A stretch of DNA of 14,786 nucleotides from Willaertia magna (taxonomy: Eukaryota; Heterolobosea; Eutetramitea; Acrasida; Naegleriidae). The first letter of the stretch is position 1, and every line of letters starts with the position of its first letter. Below are positions 1-10,351 of the stretch, piece by piece. Location: assembly GCA_902984215.1 (NCBI GenBank), contig CADWAF010003251.1, forward strand, positions 1-14,786, given 5' to 3'. The notes beneath the pieces were generated by a model. It ran no database searches. It was not told where the DNA came from and worked only from the letters and a program-made list of their open reading frames with translations. Made by a program: the position numbers and the translations under genes.

Positions 1-12
1 ATTTTTTGTTTT

Positions 13-3000
13 TTATAAAAAAGGACTCCAACCAGAAAACATTACAGCCAGGTTGTCTTTAGATGATGCCTCATTAATAAGTTTGTTCACTTGTCCTTTT
101 ACATTTAATAATTCACCTTCTTCAAATCCCTGAAGTTTTTGTTTAAACCTTAATAAAGCTCTTTCTGCATCTCTATTATTTTTACTTGTTTCACTAGTAC
201 TATCTAAGGATTCACTATCATCTACTTCATCGTCTTCATCAATATTTCTTTGGAAATTCATTGCCTCTAGTGGAGATAAAGCCCACCTATACAAAGGATC
301 ATGTAAGAAAACTTCTACTATTAACGATAATGCTTCCATGTTATTTCTTAAAACATTCATTGTTGCATAACAACTGTTTTTAAATAAACCTTCAATTCCA
401 CAAACACCAAAGCCATCAACGATATCTCTAGTCAAACGGAAAGGTACAATTTCAGGAACCGGTAAATACTTTCCTTGTTCAAAACAAATACCTAAATCAA
501 TGTGAACAGCCTCAGCAGAGGTTTGGTCAATTAGAATATTACTTGCATGTCTATCGCCAAGACCAATAACATATCCAATCATACTTGTAGTTGCAACAGA
601 TTTCGTATAAGCCAATCTCTTTTCAAACCATTCATTTGGATTAGGGTATTTCTCTAAAAAGAAGTGATGGAAAACAGGTTTAAAGTTATCACAAATAGCA
701 TTAAATAATTTTAATTTCTTTGCTTTCTTATTCACAGTTGTGTCACTCATTTTCTCAATTTCACCAATCTTTCTTCTACAATCAAAAGATGGCCAGTCAT
801 TAGGCCTATATTGGCCATGTAAGCTTTTTTGGGGTTCCTTTGGATCTCCCATTAATAAATTAGCTAATGGTTGAGTATTTTCAACAAATCCTAAAAATCC
901 ACTTGTTGGAGTAGTTGGCATAACTTTGTATGTTCTAATTAATAATTTTCTTTTTCTAGTATCTTTATCTGCTCTTAAAAATCTATTAACAATACCAAAT
1001 AACTGTTCTATTACGTGATCTTGACGTAAATCATCGTTACCTTTAACTAATTGTCTATATCTTTTACCCTCATTAGAAATACATGTAATAATTTTAGGTA
1101 AATTGATACCTCCAGCTAAACTAAAATATTCATCAAATTTCTTAATTCCAAAGTTGTTAAGTGTTGGTTGATAATCTCCAGAATTAATGATTGGAACATC
1201 TATTGTACTGACAGGAACTTTATCCAACTGTTCAATTTTTGAAATTTTCAATTTTGAACTTAATTTTAAAGGTTCATCCATGTTTTTATATTTCTTTGGA
1301 TCTAAAGGTAAGAATGCTAGTTGAATATATGCATCGATTAATGTTTCATATTGAGTTATTAAGACAGAATTTTCAGATGACAATTTTTCAATCAAATAAT
1401 TTGCTGATTTGATTTTGTTTGGATCTGGTTTGTGAATAGTACTTTTCTTTCTATCTTTTGTAACTTGTTCTCCATTTCTAATTTGCATAATTTGATAAAT
1501 AGAATGATGAGGATGTTGTCTTGCAATTTGCATTAATAAAAACATGAGAACTCTGTTAAAATTATTTGCGTCATCATTGTAATAACCCATTCTGGATGCT
1601 ATTTGATACATTAATGGCAAAAATTTATAAGAAGGTATGAAAGCTCCTCCATTGTATAATTTGTAAATCTTTTCGTTTACTTCTTTAATATTACTGTTGG
1701 TGAACCATATAGAAAGTATTCTTGGTATAGTTATTAAATCATATTTATCACTGAATTTGGCAGACAAACCATAATTATCTAGTAGTAAATTACGATATCT
1801 TTCTTTATCAGATGCCATGTTCTTCTGCTCTTCCATATCTAATGAAACTATTTTCTCCAAATAACTCAATTTACTTTTAATTTCTCTTGAAGGTTCTTCA
1901 CCCTTTTTCAAACCCTTTACATAATTTTGATATTGTTGGTATAATGCTTTGTTCTTTTGTAATAACTCTTTATAAACTTTATACTCTTCACTCTTCTCTT
2001 TTCTTTCAATATTTTCGTAAAGAGAATCAACATATTTTGCCATTTGGAAGTGTGCCTTAGATTTATCTGTATAATTATCTATTGCAAATTGTAAATAATT
2101 GACAATATTATTATAAGAATCTGTTTTTGTATCACCCAACCATTTTCCAACTAAATATGAGGCCTTGGCTAATAGTGGTGTTCTGTTAGTTTTACCATCA
2201 ATGTTCTGAGCCAAAAATTTCAATACAGAAATAGCAGAATTGTGTTCTCCTGATTTCCACTTGTTTTTAGCTTCTTCAATTAAATAAAATGGTAAATTAT
2301 TGTTTTGGTTTACAATGTATTTAGAGTTATCAGTTGAAAGTTTATGAATTAAATTTGAAGCATATTCTTGTCTGCCTTCTTTTCTGGCGATTGATATTAG
2401 TTTGCAATAATGTTCTTCTAATAGGTCATCCCTTTTTAAAGCGTGTAATATACAACTCCTTACACTTAAAATTGGTTCAAGGTATTCGAAAGATACATTA
2501 TTTCCCAAACCATAAGTTCCAATAAACGGTCTAACTTGGTCGTTAAGTGGAATTCTTTCTTCTCTTTCTAATTTGTCTTTGCCCCACTTCATCTCCCAAG
2601 CTTGTTCTATTTCTGATAACATTTGAAGTTTTGTTAAATGTTCTTGTGGATGGAGTGTGTTGATATTCTGTATTAAAATATTTTTGTAAATGTTTAAAGT
2701 TTCTTCAAAAAGCTCTGCATTTCCCTTTACCAAATTGGAAATAGAATTATAAATTGCTTCATTAAATCCAATGATTGAATCATTGGAAATATTGATATCA
2801 GTATTTAAACTGAAGTTTCTCCAACAATTTTCGAAATACAAATCTCTTAATTCTAAATCATTCATTAATTGTTGTTTTTGAATTCCTTTCAAAAAAGTAC
2901 TTGACAATTGATTTAAACCAATGTTTTTTAGAGATTGTAGTATACCACTGGTAGGAGAAGATCCTCCAAATAATGTATCGTTTCGTCCAGTTGTGCCCTG

Positions 3001-6000
3001 TAGTGAATCAAAACAACCCAAAGCCTTAACCCATTCTCCTTCTCTTTGTGCTAATAAAATTTTTGAATGTATACCATAACTATGTGTCACACCATATATA
3101 GAATCACTTTCATCAATATCTTTATAAATATTCAATAATAAACGATGTTGTTCGCTAATAACTTCATCAAACTCCATTGAAGCTTGGTCAACTGTGGAAA
3201 GTGCAAATTCTCTTTCGAAATGGTTCTCTGTAAATAATAGCGCTGGATAGGAAAGGTCTGCCCTAAGAGCAGCTTTAGCGACTGTAAGATATGGTATGCT
3301 GAAAAAGAAAGTAGGAACATTTCTTGAAGATTTCTTCAAACCCTTCTCTTTTACTGTCTCTCTGAAACTTCTGTGCAACAAGTCAATGGTTGTAATTAAT
3401 AATCTAATTGTCTCTTTCTTAGTATTAAGACCTTCAAATACATGTTTTTGTAGTAATGGAGAAAGTTGTTTGCAGTAGTTTTTAAAGTTTTTACCTTGTG
3501 ATATATCAAAAATTCCTATTATAAATACTTGCTCTGCAAACGATGTTTTCTCCAAACACATTTTGTCACAAAGAACTAACAATTCATCCTGAACACCTTG
3601 CTTTAACAAGGCATATGTAACTGTTTTAACCCATTCATCATGTGATTTGTTTGTAGTATTAAATAATTCATCAGAAATAGTATTGGACAAAACAAGTTTG
3701 TCAGTTTTTCCTTTAGATAACTTTGTATGCTGTTTTAACTCTACGGTACCATCACTGGAGCTAAAGGTTAATGGTTGCAAATGTATTTGAGTTTCTTTGT
3801 CCAATAATTTATATAATTCTTTTCCAGTATTCGTTTTTAAAATATCACAAAGAGTTTGTGTTGCAACCTTTATAACATTAATATCTGAATCCATCAAATA
3901 ACTATTAAGTTGTTTTAAAAGCTTAATTTTTGCATTATTGAATATCTTAACAATCCAATTTTCTTTTGTGTTGATATCTTTTACATCAATTTCATCCACA
4001 AAACTTTTTGTTTTTATCTGGTCTACACTACAAATTAATCCTATCTGGCCTATAGTGTTAGAGGCCGCTATTTTCCAATTATTTCCATAATCAGTAGAGT
4101 TGCAAATGTTAAGTAGTTTCGATATCAATTCTTGAACCAATCTATAAATTGGTTGGTCTGTCTCTTCTGATTCTCTTTCTAATTTCAAGAGATCAATCAA
4201 TTTATCTTTGTTTTCTTTAATTATTTTGGAAATGTGTTCAATTCCTGATAAGGAAACTATACTTGAGTAAATAAATCGTTTAATTTGTTGTTCTAAAGTT
4301 AAAATCCCTCTAATTTGATTGTGATAATTATTGATTTCTTTGAATATAGTTGTATTTGGAAAAGGTTCTAATTCTCTTATTATGTTACCAAAACATTTTG
4401 CACCAACTATTTTGCTCAATACATTTAAAGTTTGTTGATTAGGATTTTCCATCAAAATATTAACTAATTGATTTGTGATTGTTGGCAAATGATTTGATAT
4501 TTCTTTTATACTTTCTGGATCATTTCTATTTACAACTTTATCCAAAATTATCTCTAATAAACTGCAACTTTTTTCCAAAAGCGAAGGTTTACTGACACAA
4601 AACATTATAACTCTAATTACTGATCTTATTATACTTGTAATAAAAAGACTATTTCCTAAATATTCCAAAATAACCAATTTAAATATGTTAAAATAATGAT
4701 TTAATAAATAAGGGCGATGAGTTGATGATAATAATTCATGTAAATTTAAAAGGATTATATGAATTCTATTCTTACTATCTTTTAATAAGTCCTCGATTGA
4801 ATTCTTCTTTAAAGATTTTGCAAACTCCACTAATGCAACTGTGATTACCTTTTCCTCAAAATATGGAAGATCGCCTTTGATTCCTATCAAAAACAATAAT
4901 TCTACAATTATGTCAGTAATATTTTTTCTCATATAAGAATCCATTTCATTCTTTAAAATCTGACCTCTCAAAATATTTTCAATTAATTTTTTTCCTTTTT
5001 CAGGATCAATAAAATATGTAGCAAAGCAATTTGCAAAAATGTAATTAAAATAAACAGAAATTGAATTTGTAAGATTATAGTTGATGTAAGAGGAAAAAGT
5101 CTCCACCACTTGTAAATCCTCTTTCAAAATTAAAAGAGGTAATATAGATGAAGCATACTCTTCATAAAACGACGTTGGTTCCAACTGTTGATATAAATCA
5201 TAAGGGAACCCTGTTAAATCTTTGTGTTCTTTTAACCAATAAAATAATATATCTTTTAAATGTTCTTCCAATAATCCAACTAAACTATTGTACTCCAATT
5301 TCTTTGATAAATAACCAAGAATGGATTTTACAAAGGTTCTTTCTATAAAATCTACATTAGAATAAAGTTTAAGTAAATAAAAAACAATATCTTTTTCCAA
5401 ACGTATATCTTTTAATGCCAAGCAAGAAATTCCTAAAATAGACGTCCTCAGTATTGATCTATCATTAGATTTTTCAATCAATTCTTTTAGTTGTGTAATT
5501 GTACTGTCAATCTCATCAACGCTTAATACATCTACTAAATGAGACGATAAATACAACCTTGATAAAAATCTTTTCTCAGTTAATCCTTTGCATAATTGCT
5601 TAATGTATTCTACCTTTTTATCAAGAGTTAAATACGTAATTGTAGAATGTATACATTTAAAAAGTTCAAAAACGGATGTTTGATCCATAAAGTCTTTTTC
5701 ATATAAATGTAAAAGGGAATTTAATAAATCTAAATACTGTTCCTCGAAGTCACTATTAACTCTTGGATCAGAAATATATTTGGATAACTTATTTAAAATA
5801 ATCGAAACAAAGTAGAAACTTTTACTGTCTCCTATTTTTCTTGGAATCATTTCAAAACAATCTTGTATTATAAATATTTCTTTAGAATCAGCTAGTGATA
5901 ACAATATTTCTAATTTGACATTCATATTGTTTGATTTCTCAAAAATTCTTTTCATTTCTTGGTGAAGAGTTGAACTGATTGAAGGTAAAAGAGAAGAGAT

Positions 6001-8627
6001 TACAGAACATAGTTCTAAGGTCAATGATAATACTTTTCTACAATCCTTTTTTTCGTCACCTGAATTATTAAAATTAACCTTAGATGAACTTTCCTCTTCG
6101 TCGTCATCAATTAACATAACATCATCAGTTTGTTGTGATCCTGTTGAAAATCCTAATCCCCCAACATTGTTTACTTTTTCTATCATGTCACTATTTAGTT
6201 GTACCAATACTTCCTTCACGATTTGCTCTAAATTTGGTTGTATGTTTATAATAAAAGGAGAAATTGAATTAATGTTTAAAATTGAAATGAGCTGTTGAAT
6301 TGTACTTTTCCAAAAATTAGTATTATTACTTAAGATATGAAAATTCTCAACGACCATATCTATTCCTTTACACAATAATTTTGAAATAAAATCAAATATA
6401 TTTTTATATTTTAAAATAGGAATCAATCCTGCCATGTGTGTTATAATCTCAATTAATTTTAAGACCTTTAAGATTATTTCAGCAGTATCTTTTGTTTTGG
6501 TGGAACCCTGCAATAAATTTGGAAATACTTTTTGGATAGGTGCCAACAAAGTAGACAAAACAGAATGCTCATCTATATTTGAAATGTTGTCTAATTGAGG
6601 GAAAATATTATTTGAAACCTCTTTTTCATTTGTTAATCGTATTGGATCCAAAAGCAATGAAAAATTTGATAAATTATCTTCTAACTTGTGATCATAAAGA
6701 CTATATATAAAATTTCTAGTTACTCTGTCACTATTAAATAAAAAACAAGATAATACATCTGTAAATAAAAGTGTGTTAGTGACATTCTCTCCAAAGTTCA
6801 AAGAATTAAATAACCACTCCAAAATGGTATTCTTTTCATCAAAAAGATACTTTGCTATTTGTTTGTTTTTGTGTTGTAATTGAGCTAAACAAAGTATAAA
6901 ATGAATAGTCTCATTACAAACATAATTACTTTCTTTTAAGTATTTTGATTTAGAAATTTGAACTAAAAACTCTTTATCCAATGCTAAATTATTATCAACC
7001 CTTTCTAATAATATAGAAAGCAATGAAAAAGTCTCCTTAATTAATGATGTACATTCAGTTCTTAAAATTTTTAAAAGAGAGGAGAATAATTTAACTTTTA
7101 AAAATTCTTTCAGTGAAGCAGAAATTTCCTCTGAGTGATTGAGTAAAACATATCTAAATATTCTTAAAATATAAATTTGAACATCATCAGTTTGAATTCG
7201 TTCAGAAAGAATAATAAAAAGTCTTTCATAAACAGATTCAAATAATTTTTTAAACGTCAAAAAATATTTAATTAATAAATTATATAATCCTCTAATCCAA
7301 TTAACTAATAAAGAATCGTCATTTGATAAATTATTAAATGTTTGCAAAATCTCTTCAAAAATAGTTAATATCTTTCTTTTCTTTTTATTTGTTGTTGAAG
7401 ATTGATCCTCTTCTTCTTGTTCTTCTATTTTAACTTTTTGTAATAATGACATTTGATAAAAACAATCAGCAACAAAATCAAAATAAATATCTCTTCTTAT
7501 TATTTGAACTTGTAATTCCCTTGTACTCATATTCTTTGCATGAAAAGAAAATATCCTTGAATTATTTAAAGTATCTCTAACTAACACAAATAAATCAAAC
7601 ATTTTATCTCTTTGCAATACAACATCATCTATACTATATTGTAATCTTAAAATCATTCTAAAAAATTGAAATATTTCAATTCTTAATTGATCATTATTAC
7701 TTCCAATCCATATTTGACATAATCTATAGCAAATAGACGAACCTAAATTTCTAAAAACTTCACTTAAATTTAATGCATAATTTTTTGTAAGAAAATTTAA
7801 TGTACAAATCAAATTTAATTGAACCTTTTCAAAATTATTTACTTTTGGAACATCTTTAAAATATTTTTCAAAAAATTCCAATAAAATATTTATATTTTCA
7901 ATATCTAAATCTCTACTAAAACCAGTTACTAAAGATTCTATACAAGATGAATAATGCATTCCATCAGTTTGAGATAATTTAGTTGTTAAAATTAAATCTA
8001 TTAATAATCTTATAAAATCATTAAATAATTTAGAATTTAATTTTACGGCATAATGTCTTGTTCCCATTAAACAATTTAAAATTTCACAACTATGTATTCC
8101 AAAATCTAAACTTCTATTATATTCATCATCTTCATCTGAACTCATATTTTTATACAAAAATACAACTAATTCTTTTATACATTTAGATGAAAGTAAATAA
8201 CTGAATTCATGATCGAAATTATCATCGTCACCTATTATTTAAAACATTTAATTATATAAATGTCAATAATTAGATACTTACTAACTTTACTAAATTCTAT
8301 TAATGTAATTACTATTTCTTTAAAAGGAAATGAAAAATCTCTTGAAATTGTATTAGTTTTTGTCTTTTTATTTGTTTTTATTTCTATCTCAACTTCTATA
8401 CAATCACTAATTATTTTCTTAATTAATGCAGACCAATATTTTTCTTCAACTGCATTTAATTGAGATCGATGACGTATAACATAATCTCTAAGTGATACAA
8501 TTCCTTTCTAATTAATTTACAAATTAATAAAATTAAATCTTTTAATACCTACCTTCCGATTAGTTGTTTTACTAGAAACAATTTGCGACAATAGCTCTTG
8601 CAGTTCATTTTCTGATGGTTTGCTCAT
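13..8627 (-). CDS. ATM: ATM/Tel1 DNA-damage checkpoint kinase (PIKK), complete, three exons
   Basis: Ser/Thr kinase of the PI3K-related family that signals DNA double-strand breaks in the nucleus. Exons read in minus-strand order: 8627-8553, 8507-8282, 8231-13. Spliced length is 8520 nt, a 2839-residue protein (human ATM 3056). Seen: TAN-motif region at residues ~9-35 (LLSQIVSSKTTNRKKGIVS resembles the human LLICCRQ...ATERKKEVE segment); basic cluster KKKRK at 383-387; acidic stretch near 805-815; helical-repeat solenoid; FAT ~1745-2345; kinase ~2440-2760 with LVKG lysine K2497, catalytic loop GLGDRHASN (D2660, N2665), metal-binding D2679 in HIDLG, and activation segment PFRLTRDIVDGFG; acidic regulatory segment; FATC in the last ~33 residues ending GWSPFL. 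The long frame has no ATG at 8157, where the codon is TTG; its first internal ATG is at 8145. The upstream exons restore homology, so 8627 is the chosen start. ATR, mTOR and DNA-PKcs are excluded by the ATM-specific run of matches through kinase and FATC. Divergent from the FF gene. Confidence 0.96.
8232..8281 (-). other. Spliceosomal intron 2 of ATM (50 nt)
   Basis: Canonical donor GTAAGT and acceptor AATAG, phase 1: exon 2 ends with one base (A) of codon 101 and exon 3 supplies GT, giving Ser. The nearby GTTAGT at 8285 would put exon 3 out of frame, so 8281 is preferred. Unspliced reading ends at TAATAG directly before exon 3. Length 50 is not a multiple of three. The joined frame is open continuously into the large exon. 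Confidence 0.88.
8508..8552 (-). other. Spliceosomal intron 1 of ATM (45 nt)
   Basis: Donor GTAGGT follows codon 25 (AAG) and the acceptor is ATTAG, giving phase 0. The intron is almost pure A/T. Its length is a multiple of three, but reading through it meets an in-frame TAA, so retention would truncate the protein after about 36 residues. Removing it joins TTNRK to KGIVS, which reconstitutes the TAN-like motif. That is the best evidence that the boundaries are right. Confidence 0.88.
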
Positions 8628-8721
8628 TTTTTCTATCTAAACCTTGAATTTTGTCATTACAACTAATTGCCAGATGATTGAAGTTGGAGGGAAATAAATT
8701 TTAAATAAAAAAATAAGAAAA
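8628..8721. promoter_or_regulatory. Divergent intergenic region between ATM and the FF-domain gene
   Basis: Only 94 bases separate the two start codons, so both promoters and both 5' UTRs must lie here or reach into coding sequence or the FF-gene intron. The flanks are A/T-rich, with A runs directly before each ATG on its own strand; the centre (about 8641-8695) has noticeably more G and C. No clear TATA box or named factor site was recognised. A shared bidirectional promoter is inferred from spacing alone. Confidence 0.6.
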
Positions 8722-10339
8722 ATGCAAACACCAACCAAAGACGTAAGTATTTTTGTTTGTTTTAATTAACTAACATTTTCCGAAATCATTCTTCAAATAT
8801 TGGAATCCAACAATTGATTGTTTACTGATTGAATTAAAAAACCATTCGTTAATGGTACGCATTCTTGTTTTTTTTAAATTGTTAAAACTATCCTTTGATC
8901 ATTCATCTTATTAGAATCGTAATAATACCAGTAGTGGTAATAATACCAATACTAATGGTTCATCTTCTAAATGGAATAATAATTCTAATGTAGGTTATCG
9001 AACATCATCTTCTGAACCTTCCTCACATTATTATCATCATGATGATAGATATTATTCTGGAAGCAGTCATAGTGGTGGTTATAGAAGAGATAATTATTAT
9101 GATAATAGAAATTATAATCGTAGTAATATAGATAATGTACAATCATCAAATGAATCAATACCATCAAAATATAAAGATTTAAGTTATAATGAAAGAATTA
9201 AAATATTTAAACAAATGTTAGAAGATTGTAAAGTACAAATAGATGATGATTATAATAGAGCAATGAAACGTGTTGGACAAGATAATAGATTAAAAGTATT
9301 AAAAAGAGTTCAAGAAAGAAAAGAAACATTTTATGAATATAAAGATGAAAAGAAAATGAAAGAACAAGAAGTCTTTAGAGAAAAAAGAAGAAAATTAAAA
9401 ATAGATTTTATGAATATGTTATCAGAATTAAAAGATATAATATTTACACAAAATAATTCATATTTAACAACAACATATCAACAAGTATTACCTAAAATAG
9501 AAAATGATCATAGATTTTTAAATGTAGAAAATGAAGATGATAGATTAGATTATTTCGATGAATTTATTTATGAAATTGAAAGAAAAGAAAAAGAAAAGAT
9601 AAGAAATGAAAGAAATAAAAATTTAGAATTATTTCAAAATTTATTAGAAAAAAGAAAAGAACAAGGTTTAATTAATTATAAAACTTTATGGAGACAATTA
9701 AAAGATAAATTACAAATGGAAGATATTTATAAAAAATTAGATTATTGTGATAGATTAATTGTTTGGGAATCTTTTATTAAACGTTTAGAACAAGAACATT
9801 ATGAAAAGAAACAATTAAGAAAGAAAGAAAGAGAGAAATTAGAGAAATTAAAATTTGATAGATTTTGGGATTTATTAATTGAATTACATAAAAATAGAAA
9901 AATAAATGTTTTATCTAGATGGAGTGAAGTAAAGAATGAATGTCAAAATGATGAACGATATTTAGCATTAGCTAATGAAAATATTTCTATACCTTCACGT
10001 TCTTCTAGAAATGAAATGAAATCTATTAATAAGGCTAAAATGGTTTTTAAAGATTTTATTGATAATTATTTAGTTAATTTATATAAAAAAGATAAAAAAA
10101 CATTTAGAAGAATTATTAGAGATTTAAATATTACAATAGATGAAAATTTATCTTTTGATTCTTTTAATTCAATTATTGCAAAAGATGAAAGGACAAACTC
10201 AATTGACCCTGATAATTTAAATATCTTATTTGATGAATCTTTAGAAAAGTCAAAAGAAAAGAAACGTAAACAAACTAATGTTATGGAAGATGAAAATAAT
10301 AAGAAAGTTGTAAAATTATCACCAACACAACAAGAATAA
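8722..10339 (+). CDS. FF-domain protein of the PRP40/TCERG1 type, two exons, no WW domain
   Basis: Exon 1 is 8722-8742 (MQTPTKD) and exon 2 is 8915-10339, giving 481 residues. Residues ~8-95 are Asn/Ser/Tyr/His/Arg-rich low complexity (YYHHDDRYYSGSS, SGGYRRDNYY). From ~98 on there are about five FF-type helical repeats, each opening with an F..ML/F..LL helix and closing with a D-x-R/W-then-F..(F/Y) pattern: ~99-155, ~169-231, ~241-304, ~320-403 (contains SRWSEVKN and DERYLAL) and ~407-465 (FRRIIRDLN...DERTN...ILFDE). Linkers are long charged helices rich in Lys, Glu and Arg, as in TCERG1. A basic tail follows (KEKKRKQ, KKVVKLSP). FF domains in this family bind phosphorylated RNA polymerase II tails and spliceosome proteins in the nucleus, so a role coupling transcription and splicing is inferred. 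The WW domains usual at the N-terminus of PRP40 and TCERG1 are not present in either exon. An internal start at 9215 would cut off part of FF1 and the N-terminal region, so the spliced start is preferred. Confidence 0.85.
8743..8914 (+). other. Intron of the FF-domain gene (172 nt)
   Basis: Donor GTAAGT follows codon 7 (phase 0). The acceptor TTATTAG ends just before AATCGTAAT, from which the frame is open for 475 codons. The TAG of the acceptor is in frame, so unspliced RNA would stop here. An AACTAAC sequence resembling a branch site lies close to the donor, and a pyrimidine-rich run (about 8890-8910) precedes the acceptor. It is over three times longer than the two ATM introns and has a less extreme base composition, so it could also hold promoter elements for either gene of the divergent pair. 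Confidence 0.85.
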
Positions 10340-10351
10340 AATTTAAAAAAA

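Noticed and set aside
2334..5348. Several plus- and minus-strand frames of about 60 codons inside the ATM gene
   Set aside because: They overlap conserved ATM coding sequence in other frames and have no homology or start context.
8155..8157. Start of the ATM protein at 8157
   Set aside because: The codon is TTG, not ATG; the frame stays open upstream to a splice acceptor at 8232 and the upstream exons match ATM.
8260..8463. Plus-strand open frame of 67 codons
   Set aside because: It is antisense to ATM exon 2 and intron 2, is Ile/Phe/Ser-biased, and has no recognisable homology.
13..8627. PIKK assigned to ATR, mTOR or DNA-PKcs
   Set aside because: Segments such as FEKRLAYT.SVATTSMIGY, FEQGKYLPVPE and the regulatory/FATC run match ATM specifically.
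8660..8686. Inverted repeat CAACT...AGTTG in the divergent promoter
   Set aside because: Arms are only five bases; expected by chance.
8743..8914. A missed WW-domain exon inside the FF-gene intron
   Set aside because: The longest frame there (about 45 codons, ending at the acceptor TAG) contains no paired tryptophans or WW pattern.
8985..9167. Minus-strand Tyr/His/Asn-rich open frame
   Set aside because: It is antisense to the low-complexity N-terminal coding region of the FF gene.
10337..10339. TAA reassigned to an amino acid, making FF and oxidoreductase one fused protein
   Set aside because: All recognised genes end in TAA at the expected family C-terminus (for ATM immediately after the FATC GWSPFL), so TAA is a true stop here.
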